Shown: positions 18,563 through 29,951, numbered from the stretch's first letter. The stretch is 64,000 bases of DNA from Sphingomonas flavescens (GCF_030866745.1 NZ_CP133016.1:2590001-2654000); one strand, 5' to 3'. Program-made: numbers and translations. Notes: generated by a model from the letters alone, not told the origin.

Positions 18563-19273
18563 ATGACAGTGGCCCAGCCCCTGATGCCCCACGCGACCGC
18601 CGCCTGGCTGGTCGACAATACGTCGCTGACCTTCGAGCAGATTGCCGAGTTCTGCGGCCTTCACATTCTCGAAGTTCAGGCGATCGCCGACGACACCGCA
18701 GCGACCAAGCTGACCGGCCGCGACCCGATCCGCGCCGGCGAGCTGACGCACGAGGAAATCGAAAAGGGTCAGGGCGACCCCGATCACAAGCTGCAGATGC
18801 ACCGTGCGCCGGAAGAGGTCCGCCGCACGAAGGGCCCGCGCTACACGCCGGTCAGCAAGCGCCAGGACAAGCCGGACGGCATCGCCTGGATCATCAAGAA
18901 CCACCCGGAAGTGAGCGACGGCCAGATCAGCAAGCTGATCGGCACGACGCGGACGACGATCGCCGCCATCCGCGACCGCAGCCACTGGAACATGGCGAAC
19001 ATCACGCCGAAGGATCCGGTGACGCTGGGCCTGACGACGCAGCGCGAACTGGACGCCGCGGTCGCCAAGGCGGCGAAGGCAGCCGGTATCCAGGCGCCGA
19101 CCGACACGCGCTTCGACAGCGATCGTGAGGCACTGATCGAGCAGTTGCGTACGGAACGCGAGCAGCACGCGCGCGATGCCGAGGCGGCGCTTTCGGACGC
19201 AGATGGCGACAAGCTGGCGGACGAAATCTTCCCCGGCATTCGCGACCCGTTCAAGAATACGCCGGCCGCCTAA
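18563..19273 (+). CDS. trcR: Cell-cycle transcriptional regulator TrcR (DUF1013)
   Basis: The 236-residue protein matches the DUF1013/TrcR family, which is nearly confined to alphaproteobacteria: LMPHATAAWLVDNTSLTFEQIAEFCGLH at the front, IAWIIKNHPEVSDGQISKLIGTTRTTI as the central helix-turn-helix, and IFPGIRDPFKN at the end. In Caulobacter the homologue is tied to cell-cycle gene control and contacts RNA polymerase. GGGAGA precedes the start at MTVAQPL. It follows a terminator, so it has its own promoter within the preceding short gap. Confidence 0.88.
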   Translation: MTVAQPLMPHATAAWLVDNTSLTFEQIAEFCGLHILEVQAIADDTAATKLTGRDPIRAGELTHEEIEKGQGDPDHKLQMHRAPEEVRRTKGPRYTPVSKRQDKPDGIAWIIKNHPEVSDGQISKLIGTTRTTIAAIRDRSHWNMANITPKDPVTLGLTTQRELDAAVAKAAKAAGIQAPTDTRFDSDREALIEQLRTEREQHARDAEAALSDADGDKLADEIFPGIRDPFKNTPAA

Positions 19274-19312
19274 GCGGTTGATTCGCAGCTTTTCGCAGAC
19301 CACAGTCGAACC

Positions 19313-19564
19313 ATGGCCACTGTTGCCGAAACCGACGTCAGCCAATTGAGCTTCGAAGCAGCGCTGTCGCGGCTCGAGGAAATAGTTCGTACCCTGGAAA
19401 AGGGCGAGGCGCCGCTCGACCGTTCGATCGAGCTGTACCAGGAAGGCGACCGGCTGAAGCGGCACTGTGAAGCGCGCCTGAAAGACGCGCAGGCGCGGAT
19501 CGACCAGATCGCGTTCGGCAGCGATGGCAAGCCCGCGGGGCTGAAGCCCTTCGATGCCGGTTGA
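19313..19564 (+). CDS. xseB: Exodeoxyribonuclease VII small subunit
   Basis: An 83-residue protein with the XseB core FEAALSRLEEIVRTLEKGEAPLDRSIELYQEGDRLK and CEARLKDAQARI. The subunit binds XseA in the single-strand-specific exonuclease VII. The xseA gene is not in this window near it. Its last codons overlap the start of the polyprenyl synthase gene, so the two are translationally coupled, as in many alphaproteobacteria. Confidence 0.95.
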   Translation: MATVAETDVSQLSFEAALSRLEEIVRTLEKGEAPLDRSIELYQEGDRLKRHCEARLKDAQARIDQIAFGSDGKPAGLKPFDAG

Positions 19565-20468
19565 GGTTGCCGACAGGCTCTTTGAGGAGCTGAACGCGGA
19601 AGCCGCGCAGGTCGGCGCCGACGTCGACCGTTTCTTCGAGCAATCCCTGCAGTCCGAGCCGGACGGGCGTGAGCGCCTGTTCGAAGCCATGCGCCATGCG
19701 GCGATCGGCGGCGGCAAGCGGCTGCGGCCGCTGCTGACGATTGCGGCCTCGCGGTTGTTCGCGGTCGATCGCGCACGGGCGCTGCGGGTTGGCTGCGCGA
19801 TTGAGGCGATCCATGTTTACTCGCTGATCCACGACGACCTTCCCTGCATGGACGACGCGGACACGCGGCGGAGCAAGGCGACGGTGCACAAGGCGTTTGG
19901 GGAGGCGGAGGCCGTGCTTGCCGGTGACAGCCTACATGCCCTCGCATTTGAATGGCTGGCGGATCAGGCGACGCACGAGGACCCGTGGGTGCGGTCAGAC
20001 CTGGTGCTGGAGCTGGCGCGCGCCGCGGGGCCCTCGGGGATGGCCGGTGGGCAGATGATGGATCTGGATGCGGAGGGGAGGTCGCTCGATCTCGCGCAGA
20101 TCACGCGCCTTCAGCAGCTGAAGACTGGTGCGTTGATCGAATATTCCGTCGAGGCGGCATGCATCATGGCCAAGCTCCCCGAAGAGGCGCGGACGCCTTA
20201 TCGCGGCTATGCGCGGAACGTTGGCCTGGCGTTCCAGATTGCCGACGACCTGATCGACCATGGCGGCGATGCCGCAGCCGCGGGCAAGCCCGTGGGACAG
20301 GACGCGGACGCGGGAAAAGCGACGTTTGTCTCGCTGCTCGGCGAAGATCGCGCCCGGCAGCAAGCGCGAATGCTGGTCGACCAGGCCATCGAGCATCTGT
20401 CCGAACATGGCGAGGAAGCCGATCTGCTCCGTGCGATTGCGCGCTTCGCGGTCGAGCGCGATCACTAA
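19554..20468 (+). CDS. ispA: Polyprenyl synthetase (farnesyl/geranyl diphosphate synthase)
   Basis: Isoprenyl diphosphate synthase of 304 residues. The first aspartate-rich motif reads DDLPCMDDADTRR and the second DDLIDHGGD, with GGGKRLRP binding isopentenyl diphosphate. The length and the DDxxxxD first motif fit short-chain synthases of the IspA type. It makes the C15 (or C10) precursor for quinones, undecaprenol and carotenoids. It overlaps xseB and precedes coaD by nine bases. Confidence 0.93.
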   Translation: MPVEVADRLFEELNAEAAQVGADVDRFFEQSLQSEPDGRERLFEAMRHAAIGGGKRLRPLLTIAASRLFAVDRARALRVGCAIEAIHVYSLIHDDLPCMDDADTRRSKATVHKAFGEAEAVLAGDSLHALAFEWLADQATHEDPWVRSDLVLELARAAGPSGMAGGQMMDLDAEGRSLDLAQITRLQQLKTGALIEYSVEAACIMAKLPEEARTPYRGYARNVGLAFQIADDLIDHGGDAAAAGKPVGQDADAGKATFVSLLGEDRARQQARMLVDQAIEHLSEHGEEADLLRAIARFAVERDH

Positions 20469-20477
20469 GGGGGCATT

Positions 20478-20969
20478 ATGAAGGTTGCCGTTTACCCGGG
20501 CACGTTCGACCCGATCACGCTAGGCCATCTCGACATCATCCGCCGCGGTGCGCACCTGGTCGACAAGCTGGTCGTCGGCGTGACTACCAACCCGTCCAAG
20601 GAGCCGATGTTCTCCGTCGAGGAACGGCTGGCGATGGTCAAACGCGAGGTGGCGGACATTTCCGGCCATATCGAGGTCGTGGAGTTCGGCTCCTTGCTGA
20701 TGGATTTCGCGGAACAGCAGGGTGCCACGGCGATCCTGCGTGGCCTCCGCGCGGTCGCCGACTTCGAATATGAATTTCAGATGGCGGGCATGAACCAGAA
20801 GCTGAACGATGAAATCGAGACGGTCTTCCTGATGGCCGACGTTTCCTTGCAGCCGATCGCGTCCAAGCTGGTCAAGGAAATCGCGCGCTTTGGTGGCTGC
20901 ATCGACAAGTTCGTGACGCCGGCCGTCGCCGCCGACGTTCGCGGCCACCTGGATGGCGGTTCACGCTAA
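20478..20969 (+). CDS. coaD: Phosphopantetheine adenylyltransferase
   Basis: Coenzyme A pathway enzyme, 163 residues. The nucleotidyltransferase motif PGTFDPITLGHLDIIRR (T/HxGH type), RGLRAVADFEYEFQMA and the C-terminal LVKEIARFGGCIDKFV are all present. It joins ATP to 4'-phosphopantetheine. AAGGGGGC precedes the start. It is third in the xseB-ispA-coaD string. Confidence 0.96.
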   Translation: MKVAVYPGTFDPITLGHLDIIRRGAHLVDKLVVGVTTNPSKEPMFSVEERLAMVKREVADISGHIEVVEFGSLLMDFAEQQGATAILRGLRAVADFEYEFQMAGMNQKLNDEIETVFLMADVSLQPIASKLVKEIARFGGCIDKFVTPAVAADVRGHLDGGSR

Positions 20970-21016
20970 GGAAATCGAGGCTGCGCCAGTGCGCAATCCG
21001 TATCGGGAGGGATGAA

Positions 21017-21583
21017 TTGAAGGTCATGTCGTTCGCGCTGCCGTTGGCGGCTTTCGGTTTGATGGCGGCAAAGCCCGCGCCGGTGCCGACGATGCCGAGC
21101 TTGGTCGCGCCTGCGGAAGTGGCCGCGGTGCCGGCGAACCATCTCTTCCTGGAGCTTTCCAACGGCGGCAAGGTCGAAATCGTGATGCGGCCGGACCTTG
21201 CGCCGCACCACGTCGAGCGGATCCAGACCTTGGTGCGCCGCGGGTTCTACAACGGGCTGACATTCCACCGGGTCATACCCGGCTTTATGGCACAGGGAGG
21301 CGATCCCAAGGGCAACGGGTCGGGCGGATCCGACCTGCCCGACCTGAAGGCTGAGTTTACCGGAATTCCGTTCCTGCGCGGCGGCTTCGCGGCAGCGCGG
21401 GCCGAAGACAAGGATACGGCGAACAGCCAGTTCTTCATCTGCTTCGCGCCGCGGCCCGACCTCGACAACAAGTATACCGTGATGGGCCGCGTCGTTGCCG
21501 GGATGGACGCCGTCGACGCGATCGCGCCGGGCGAACCGCCGGCCGAGCCGACGAAAATTGTGAGAGCCTATCTGGGCGGCTAA
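21017..21583 (+). CDS. Peptidylprolyl isomerase, cyclophilin type, exported
   Basis: Cyclophilin core: FYNGLTFHRVIPGFMAQGGDP with the catalytic Arg, GGFAAARAEDKDTANSQFFI and NKYTVMGRV. A hydrophobic leader (FALPLAAFGLMAAKPAP) suggests export, so it would assist folding in the periplasm. A TTG start is used because GGGAGG lies six bases ahead; an ATG three codons on is the alternative. The usual SQFFI block keeps the catalytic Phe; residue wording AARAEDKDTA is slightly diverged from SMANAG. It ends 12 bases before queA. Confidence 0.9.
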   Translation: MKVMSFALPLAAFGLMAAKPAPVPTMPSLVAPAEVAAVPANHLFLELSNGGKVEIVMRPDLAPHHVERIQTLVRRGFYNGLTFHRVIPGFMAQGGDPKGNGSGGSDLPDLKAEFTGIPFLRGGFAAARAEDKDTANSQFFICFAPRPDLDNKYTVMGRVVAGMDAVDAIAPGEPPAEPTKIVRAYLGG

Positions 21584-21595
21584 GCGGACGGCGCC

Positions 21596-22651
21596 ATGCG
21601 CGTCGACCTCTTTGATTTCGAGCTACCGTCTGAACTGATCGCGCTTCGTCCGGCGCGTCCGCGGGATAGCGCGCGGTTGCTGCTGGTCGAGGGTGATCGG
21701 ATCGCGGATCGGCAGGTGATGGACTTGCCGAACCTGCTGCGGCCCGGTGACGTCCTGATTTTCAATGATACCAAGGTCATTCCGGCGCAGCTCGAGGGCA
21801 AGCGCGGAGAGGCAGCCATTGGCGCCACGTTGCACAAGCGGGAAGGGCCGCGGGAATGGCAGGCATTCCTGCGCAATGCGAAACGGGCGCGGGTCGGGGA
21901 CACGATAGATTTTGGCGCGCAGGTAATGGCGTCGGTGGTCGAGAAGGCGCCTGATGGATCGGCGCTGCTCCACTTTCATGGGGAAGAGCCGGTCGAGGTC
22001 CTCCTGGAGCGAGCTGGGCGAATGCCGCTGCCGCCGTACATCGCCTCGAAGCGCGAGACCGACGAGACTGACCGCGCCGATTACCAGACCATGTTTGCGC
22101 GCGAGGAAGGGGCGGTGGCGGCACCTACCGCCGCTCTACATTTCACGCCGCGACTTCTCGAAGCGCTCGATGCGCGCGGGGTCGGGCGCGAGACGCTGAC
22201 GCTGCACGTCGGTGCCGGAACGTTCCTGCCGGTCAAGGCCGACGACACCGTAGACCACAAGATGCACGCCGAATGGGGCCGGATCGACCAGGCCACCGCC
22301 GACCGGCTCAACGCGGTGCGTGCCAAGGGCGGCCGTGTGATCGCGGTCGGCACGACCAGTCTGCGCCTGCTCGAAAGCGCGGCCAGCGAGGATGGCATGA
22401 TCCAGCCATTCGAAGGCGACACCGCGATCTTCATCACGCCGGGCTATCGCTTCAAGGCGATCGAGGGACTGATAACCAACTTCCATCTGCCTAAGTCGAC
22501 CCTGTTCATGCTGGTCAGCGCGCTGATGGGGCTGGACGTGATGCAGACGGCGTATGCGCACGCGATCGCCGAGGGATATCGCTTTTACTCATATGGCGAC
22601 GGAAGCCTGTTGCTGCCGAACAGCCGGCCTTCAAAACATTCCACGGCTTAG
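21596..22651 (+). CDS. queA: S-adenosylmethionine:tRNA ribosyltransferase-isomerase
   Basis: QueA adds the epoxycyclopentanediol part of queuosine to tRNA. The 351-residue protein has [19 protein letters not shown] at the front, [28 protein letters not shown] and [19 protein letters not shown], all hallmarks. The gene tgt of the same pathway follows about 580 bases later, separated by an unrelated membrane-protein gene. It overlaps no neighbour but is spaced tightly behind the cyclophilin gene. Confidence 0.96.
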   Translation: MRVDLFDFELPSELIALRPARPRDSARLLLVEGDRIADRQVMDLPNLLRPGDVLIFNDTKVIPAQLEGKRGEAAIGATLHKREGPREWQAFLRNAKRARVGDTIDFGAQVMASVVEKAPDGSALLHFHGEEPVEVLLERAGRMPLPPYIASKRETDETDRADYQTMFAREEGAVAAPTAALHFTPRLLEALDARGVGRETLTLHVGAGTFLPVKADDTVDHKMHAEWGRIDQATADRLNAVRAKGGRVIAVGTTSLRLLESAASEDGMIQPFEGDTAIFITPGYRFKAIEGLITNFHLPKSTLFMLVSALMGLDVMQTAYAHAIAEGYRFYSYGDGSLLLPNSRPSKHSTA

Positions 22652-22686
22652 GGCGATCTCAATAATCAGCGTGCTATCTAGATCCG

Positions 22687-23181
22687 ATGTATGACGTCTG
22701 GGTCCTGATACGTCTGACGCTGGTGATGTGCGCATTGTTCGCCATCCCGTTGTTCTTAGTGCTTAAGAAGATGGCAAGGCAGGTTTCAGAGGATCATCGC
22801 CTGCATCGCGTTAAGGAGATCCAGGCGTCTCATGGTCTAGGGGCCAAGTTTGCAGGGTTTACGGTCATGATCCTGCTCGTCTGCTGGAGGAAAGGCGAGT
22901 GGGGACTCGCGCCCGCTGCTGCCTTTACACTCGCGATTTCCGTGATCATCTTTTCCGGCAGGTTTCGCTCCAGACCAAATGAAGCACGACGCTCTGAGTT
23001 AAGAGCAGAAACCGTTTGGTTGATGTCGGCCGCTGCTCTGGTTGTCGCATCAATGGTCGATCCGATTATTTCGCATCGCTCGTTTGTTTCTCCGGCTCTT
23101 TTGCTCGCTCTATTCTGGTGCGTGGCGTGGAGCTTGATCAGCCGATACTGTCGAGGTTGGAGAGACAGTCCGAGCCACTGA
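22687..23181 (+). CDS. Membrane protein of unknown function between queA and tgt
   Basis: The 164-residue product has about four hydrophobic segments (VWVLIRLTLVMCALFAIPLFLVL, FAGFTVMILLVCW, a middle pair and ALLLALFWCVAWSLI). The first loop is charged (KKMARQVSEDHRLHRVKE). Base composition is visibly less GC-rich and codon choice less biased than in queA and tgt, which suggests a later insertion into the queuosine unit. No family recognised. Weak translation signals (no clear Shine-Dalgarno) reduce confidence a little. Confidence 0.6.
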   Translation: MYDVWVLIRLTLVMCALFAIPLFLVLKKMARQVSEDHRLHRVKEIQASHGLGAKFAGFTVMILLVCWRKGEWGLAPAAAFTLAISVIIFSGRFRSRPNEARRSELRAETVWLMSAAALVVASMVDPIISHRSFVSPALLLALFWCVAWSLISRYCRGWRDSPSH

Positions 23182-23222
23182 AGGAACGGGAACGCCGTTG
23201 CGCGAGCAAGCACGTTCGCTAA

Positions 23223-25261
<2,039 letters not shown>

Positions 25262-25345
25262 AGAGGTTCCTTCGTCTTGCACAGCCGAGGGTGCAGCTAG
25301 GAACCGGCGCCGACGCTTTCCAGTGTCAGCAATGTGCCCGCGACT

Positions 25346-26665
25346 TTAGCCCGCGCTGACCGACAGGAAGCTCGGCATCGGGCCGTTCCAGTCGTTCGAG
25401 ATGTCCTCGACGACTGGCGTGCGCTCGAGCGGCGCTTGGGCCGGTTCGTCCGTGGGCGCAACGGCTGCTCGCTTCGATGCGGGCTTCGCAGCTTTCGGCT
25501 CCCTGGCGGGCTTGGCAGCCTTTTTCTCTTCGGCCTGAGGCTCCGCCTCGACCTTGGCACCGACGCGCGGAATCTTGTGTCCGATCAGCTTTTCGATGCG
25601 CTCGATCGCTTCGCCATCGGCGCGGGTGCCGAGCGTGTAGGCGATGCCCTTCATGCCCGCGCGTCCGGTGCGGCCGATGCGGTGCACGTAATCGTCCGGC
25701 TGCCACGGCACGTCGAAATTGACGACGTGGCTGACGCCTTTGACGTCGAGACCGCGCGCGGCGACGTCTGAAGCGATCAGGACGTTGATTTCGTTCGTCT
25801 TGAAGCGGTCGAATTCGGCGATGCGTGCGGACTGATCCATGTCGCCCTGGATCTGGCCGACTGCGAAGCCGGAGCGCTTCAGGCTCGTCGTCAACTCGCG
25901 GACCGTCGTCTTACGGTTGGCGAAGACGATGCAGTTCTTGAGATCTTCCTCGCGCAGGATGTCGCGCAGCGCATCCTTCTTCTTGTCGGGGCGAACCTCG
26001 ACCAGGCGCTGCTCGATGTTGACGTTGGCCGTCGCCGGCCGCGCCACCTCGACCCTTTTGGGATCGTTGAGGAACTTGTCGGCCAGCTTCTTGATGACGG
26101 GCGGCATGGTCGCCGAGAACAGCAGGGTCTGCCGGCTCTTCGGGAGCTTCGAGCAGATTTCCTCGATGTCCGGGATGAAGCCCATGTCGAGCATGCGGTC
26201 GGCTTCGTCGATCACCAGCAGTTCGCAGCCGGTGAGCAGGATCTTGCCCCGGCCGAACAGGTCCATCAGGCGACCCGGCGTCGCGATCAGGACGTCCACG
26301 CCCTTCTCGAGCGCCTTGACCTGGTCGCCCATCTGCACGCCGCCGATGAGGAGCGCCATCGAGAGCTTCTGATACTTGCCGTATTTCTCGAAATTCTCGG
26401 CGACCTGCATCGCAAGCTCGCGCGTCGGCTCGAGGATGAGGGAGCGGGGCATGCGGGCGCGGCTGCGGCCGTGGTGAAGGATGTCGAGCATCGGCAGCAC
26501 GAACGCCGCGGTCTTGCCGGTACCCGTCTGGGCAATGCCGATCAGGTCCTTACCCATCAGGACGGACGGAATGGCAGCGCGCTGGATAGGCGTGGGCTCG
26601 TCGTAACCGCTGTCGTTGACGGCGGCGAGCAACTGGTCGGAAAGGCCGATATCGGCAAAAGTCAT
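25346..26665 (-). CDS. DEAD-box RNA helicase (RhlE-like)
   Basis: All helicase motifs are in order: the Q motif GYDEPTPIQRAAIPSVL, AQTGTGKT, PTRELAMQ, GGVQMGDQ, TPGRLMD, IDEADRMLD, SAT, VFANRKT, ASDVAARGLDVKGV and HRIGRTGR. The C-terminal 70 residues are a lysine/alanine/proline tail (KKAAKPAREPKAAKP), as in RhlE-type proteins involved in RNA decay and ribosome assembly. The start MTFADIGL begins the usual FxxxGL motif. Specific RNA target unknown. Confidence 0.93.
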   Translation of the reverse strand: MTFADIGLSDQLLAAVNDSGYDEPTPIQRAAIPSVLMGKDLIGIAQTGTGKTAAFVLPMLDILHHGRSRARMPRSLILEPTRELAMQVAENFEKYGKYQKLSMALLIGGVQMGDQVKALEKGVDVLIATPGRLMDLFGRGKILLTGCELLVIDEADRMLDMGFIPDIEEICSKLPKSRQTLLFSATMPPVIKKLADKFLNDPKRVEVARPATANVNIEQRLVEVRPDKKKDALRDILREEDLKNCIVFANRKTTVRELTTSLKRSGFAVGQIQGDMDQSARIAEFDRFKTNEINVLIASDVAARGLDVKGVSHVVNFDVPWQPDDYVHRIGRTGRAGMKGIAYTLGTRADGEAIERIEKLIGHKIPRVGAKVEAEPQAEEKKAAKPAREPKAAKPASKRAAVAPTDEPAQAPLERTPVVEDISNDWNGPMPSFLSVSAG

Positions 26666-26798
26666 GCAGGTTCCGGATAAAAGAGTGGCGCCGCGGCTTC
26701 TCAACGGCCGGTGCGGCGAACGCGCGCAGCGCGGCTATGCCGCAGGTTCAGCGCTTGTCAAGGAATGTGGGGTCTCATTCGGTGCGATCAACCCGGCG

Positions 26799-27269
26799 CT
26801 AGTCTCTGAATTTCGGCACCAATTGCTTGAATCGCTCGATCCGGCAGCTTCCGCCCATGCGCGAATGCACTGCATCGCGGTGCGCGCAAAGCCGCTCATC
26901 CTCTGGCTGGAGGTAAAAGCCGCCGTAAAAATCGAGCGCCGGACAATCCTCGTCGAATTGGGCGCGGATGCGGGTTCGGTCGCCGAGGATGAAGTCCACT
27001 TGCTCAGAACCGGATAACAGGGCGCGCTGGATGCTCCCAGCCGGGATACATTTCGGGCCTTTCTTTTCGACCCACTGAAAGTTGCGGATCAACGGGCGCG
27101 GTTGGACCGGAATGCGCAGGATCACCTCGTCCTGCACGATCAGACGCGTGACGCTCTGCCCGACCGACCCCGGCTGCGCACCAAACAGGCCCACCAGCAG
27201 CGGCAGCAAATTCCAGATTGCGACCGAAGTCACTGACAGCCCGTCCCCATGGCAGCGGGTTTGCAGCAA
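26799..27269 (-). CDS. Conserved hypothetical protein, probably exported
   Basis: The mature part holds SIQRALLSGSEQVDFILGDRTRIRAQF, then DEDCPALDFYGGFYLQP, ERLCAHRDAVHSRMGGSC and KQLVPKF. The three cysteines and this wording recur in small exported sphingomonad proteins I remember, but no function is known. A hydrophobic stretch (VAIWNLLPLLVGLFGAQ) looks like a signal peptide. The start is uncertain: the listed one is TTG, with other non-ATG choices nearer the leader. It is divergent from the sapC-like gene. Confidence 0.6.
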   Translation of the reverse strand: MLQTRCHGDGLSVTSVAIWNLLPLLVGLFGAQPGSVGQSVTRLIVQDEVILRIPVQPRPLIRNFQWVEKKGPKCIPAGSIQRALLSGSEQVDFILGDRTRIRAQFDEDCPALDFYGGFYLQPEDERLCAHRDAVHSRMGGSCRIERFKQLVPKFRD

Positions 27270-27424
27270 TGCCTTGAATGTTCAATGAACTGGGTTGTGT
27301 CGAGAAGCGCCTGTCCGGCGTAACTTGCCTTCACGGGGCGAGGCCAATAGAGGCGCTTCGCACGATTATCAGCAAGCCCGCGCCAGGGCTCGGCTGGAAG
27401 ACCAGACCCCAGGAGAGTTATTCA

Positions 27425-28216
27425 ATGGCGACCGCCGCCCCGAACGAGAACCTGCCGCTGTTTTACAAGACGATCGAGCCGCTTAACCTCGATCAGCACG
27501 GCAAGATGAAGGTTCGCGGCATCCAGAGCATGCCGGAAGTCGGGCAGACGCATGCGGTCCCGGTGACGGTCGACGAATTCACGCTCGTGCAGCGTCATTT
27601 CCCGATCGTCTTCGCAGTTGGCGAGACGCCGTTGCCGATCGCGCTGATGGGACTGAACGAGGGCACCAATGTGTTCCTCGACGAGAACGGTCGCTCGACC
27701 GATCCCAACCTTTACATCCCGGCTTACCTGCGCCGCTATCCCTTCTTGCTCGCCAAGCTGCGGCCGGACAGCGACGAACTATCGCTATGCTATGATTCGA
27801 CTTCCGGCGCGGTCGGCGATTTCGAAGATGGCGAACCGCTGTTCGACGGCAACGAGCCGAGCGGCGCGACCAAGGCGATCCTGGAGTTCTGCGAGCAGTT
27901 CGAAGCGGCGGGCCTGCGCACCAATGCCTTCGTCGAGGACCTGGTGAAGTCGGACCTGCTAATGGACGGCGAAGTCGCCATTCAGCCCGAGGGCTTCGAC
28001 CAGCCGTTCGTCTATCGCGGCTTCCGCATGGTCGACGAAGAGAAGATCCGGAATCTCCGCGGCGACGAACTGCGCAAGATGAACCAGAACGGCATGCTGC
28101 CTCTGATTTACGCGCACCTGTTCTCGCTCTCGCAGATGCGCGACATTTTCGCGCGGCAGATGCAGCAGGGCAAGGCGCCGAGCCTGATGCCGCAGGTTTC
28201 CGACGCGATCGTCTAG
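27425..28216 (+). CDS. SapC family protein
   Basis: The 263-residue protein contains VDEFTLVQRHFPIVFAV near residue 45, NVFLDENGR, IPAYLRRYPFLLA and a C-terminal MPLIYAHLFSL-like stretch (GMLPLIYAHLFSLSQM), the SapC pattern. The name comes from an S-layer-associated gene in Campylobacter, but in alphaproteobacteria the role is unclear; these genes often accompany outer-membrane receptor and tryptophan halogenase genes, not seen here. AGGAG precedes the start. The stop lies one base from that of the convergent amidohydrolase gene. Confidence 0.88.
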   Translation: MATAAPNENLPLFYKTIEPLNLDQHGKMKVRGIQSMPEVGQTHAVPVTVDEFTLVQRHFPIVFAVGETPLPIALMGLNEGTNVFLDENGRSTDPNLYIPAYLRRYPFLLAKLRPDSDELSLCYDSTSGAVGDFEDGEPLFDGNEPSGATKAILEFCEQFEAAGLRTNAFVEDLVKSDLLMDGEVAIQPEGFDQPFVYRGFRMVDEEKIRNLRGDELRKMNQNGMLPLIYAHLFSLSQMRDIFARQMQQGKAPSLMPQVSDAIV

Positions 28217-28217
28217 G

Positions 28218-29054
28218 CTATTCGGCGGCGGTCGCGAACTGCCGCCCGAGTAACTCCTGCCCGAGGTCAACGGCCAAAGTCTCGATCAGTGTGGCGACGC
28301 GGTCGAACCCGCGGCTCGGCTTGCCAGCCTTGTCGAGATAGCAGCGGCGGTCGATCTCGATCTGCAAGGCGTGCAGGCCGCGCGCGGGTGCCGAATGGCG
28401 GTCGATGATGTGCCCGCCAGCAAATGGGTCGTTCAGGCCGGCGGTAAACTTTGATTTCTGGGCGATCGACAGCGCCGCGCTAGGCAGCCAGCCATCGGCG
28501 GTCTGGCCGCGGCAGTCCCCGAAGATGATCGAGCCGACCCCGGCGGGCGGCGGCGGCATCGAATGGCAATCCAGCAGGAGCGCGCAGCCGAAGCGGTCTA
28601 TCAGGAGTGAAAGCTGCGCCTCGACCGCTTCGTGATACGGGCGGTGAGCCTGGCTCAATCGCTCGTCGAGCTGCTTTGGCGAAATCGCGCGTCGCCACAG
28701 ATAGCCATGCGCCTGCGTGCGGGCCGGGACGATCCCGAGTCCGCCCCGGGCCCGCGCACTGACGCGCCCGCGGCGGGCGCCGTCGATGACCGACGGGTCG
28801 ATTTCATCCTCCGCCCGGTTGCAATCGACCGCGGCGCGCGGCGACCGCGCGATTACCGCGCCGCAGCCCCGCTGGAGGGCGCGCCAGACCAGGCGGTCGA
28901 CCAAAGGGTCCTCGAGCGTCGTCAGGGCGGGCTTGCCGCCGCTTGAAAGTGCGACGAGCCAGTCGGGATATTCGCGTCCCGAATGCGGTACCGAGAGCAG
29001 CACGGGAAGGTCGCCGCGCGGTTCATGGATGATGGGAGGAAGGAGCTTGCTCAC
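28218..29054 (-). CDS. N-formylglutamate amidohydrolase
   Basis: Zinc amidohydrolase of 278 residues: LLSVPHSGREYP supplies an early His, AVDCNRAEDEID a conserved acidic block, LLLDCHSMPPP a metal-binding Asp/His block and GGHIIDRH another. The family removes formate from N-formyl-L-glutamate at the end of one histidine-degradation branch, although hut genes are absent nearby. In Caulobacter and other alphaproteobacteria a homologue flanks cpdR, as it does here, divergently. Confidence 0.88.
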   Translation of the reverse strand: MSKLLPPIIHEPRGDLPVLLSVPHSGREYPDWLVALSSGGKPALTTLEDPLVDRLVWRALQRGCGAVIARSPRAAVDCNRAEDEIDPSVIDGARRGRVSARARGGLGIVPARTQAHGYLWRRAISPKQLDERLSQAHRPYHEAVEAQLSLLIDRFGCALLLDCHSMPPPPAGVGSIIFGDCRGQTADGWLPSAALSIAQKSKFTAGLNDPFAGGHIIDRHSAPARGLHALQIEIDRRCYLDKAGKPSRGFDRVATLIETLAVDLGQELLGRQFATAAE

Positions 29055-29167
29055 GAGGCTCTAGGTTAAAATCCGTGCCAGTTTAGGATTCTCTGAGAGC
29101 GGCTGCAACGCACGAACGCGCCAAACGCTTCTGGCAAAACGCACTGTTGCAGCGCATAGAGAGAGCC

Positions 29168-29545
29168 ATGGCGAGAATCCTGTTAGCCGAAGACGACACT
29201 TCGATGCGCGAGTATCTGCAGCGTGCGTTGCAGCGGGTCGGTTACGACGTTGAAGCGGTGGGCTGCGGGACCGAAGCCATGCCGTTGCTGGAGTCCCAGC
29301 AGTTCGATTTGTTGCTGACCGATATCGTCATGCCCGAAATGGACGGCATCGAACTCGCGCAAAAGGCCAGCGCGATCGACCCGGCGATCCGCGTCATGTT
29401 CATTACCGGCTTTGCCGCCGTCGCGCTGCAAGGCGGGCGTACAGCTCCCGAAGCGAAGCTGTTGTCAAAGCCGTTCCACCTCAAAGACCTGGTCCTTGAA
29501 GTGGACCGGATGTTCCAGACCGAGGATCAGCACGGCCGGCTCTAA
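29168..29545 (+). CDS. cpdR: CpdR-type single-domain response regulator
   Basis: The 125-residue receiver domain has no output domain. The acidic pocket AEDD (residues 8-10), phosphorylated Asp52 in LLLTDIVMPEMDG, FITGFAAVAL and the Lys in LLSKPF are intact. The wording of the last 60 residues closely follows Caulobacter CpdR, which in its unphosphorylated state brings ClpXP to the pole to degrade CtrA and PdeA. The neighbouring amidohydrolase gene strengthens the assignment. The divergent gap contains an eight-base inverted repeat (GCTGCAAC/GTTGCAGC) that could be an operator. Confidence 0.93.
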   Translation: MARILLAEDDTSMREYLQRALQRVGYDVEAVGCGTEAMPLLESQQFDLLLTDIVMPEMDGIELAQKASAIDPAIRVMFITGFAAVALQGGRTAPEAKLLSKPFHLKDLVLEVDRMFQTEDQHGRL

Positions 29546-29560
29546 ACGAGCGCTTATTCG

Positions 29561-29785
29561 TCAGCCAACGCGGGTGCGAACCTCCGCCCGCAGTCTCGCA
29601 ATTCCCTCGAGCCGCTGAGACGCTTCGGCATGGAGTGTCGACAGTGCCTCATGGCAGCTGCGCGCGTAGGGATTACAGGCATCGAGCGCCCGGCGCGCTT
29701 CTTCAGCTGCCCGGTTGCGGTGATAGAGCGTCTCGCGCTCCAACTCGCACTTGGTGATGTTCGCTTGCCCCGTCATGCCCGTCAT
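29561..29785 (-). CDS. Small hypothetical protein, helical
   Basis: A 74-residue charged helical protein: CELERETLYHRNRAAEEARRALD, then NPYARSCHEALSTLH and ASQRLEGIARLRAEV. No membrane segment. I recall comparable short proteins in related genomes but no function. Two methionines at the start (codons 1 and 4) are both possible. It lies between cpdR, convergently, and the tRNA-Val gene that hosts the island. Confidence 0.6.
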   Translation of the reverse strand: MTGMTGQANITKCELERETLYHRNRAAEEARRALDACNPYARSCHEALSTLHAEASQRLEGIARLRAEVRTRVG

Positions 29786-29951
29786 GCCCCAATCCTTTGG
29801 TTTCCCAAGGTATTGTAGAAAAGCATCGATTCGGTGACAGCGCCTTCACATAAATAATAAAGCACTTGAGGGTTTAGCCGAAGCGCACTGCGCTGAAGGA
29901 TAATGGCGGCTTGCGCACCCGCGTCGCTCCCCCTAGAGAGCCGCGCTGAGT

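Noticed and set aside
29102..29153. Sigma-54 promoter before cpdR
   Set aside because: TGGCA and TTGCA are present, but the GG-to-GC distance is 14 instead of the required 10 bases.
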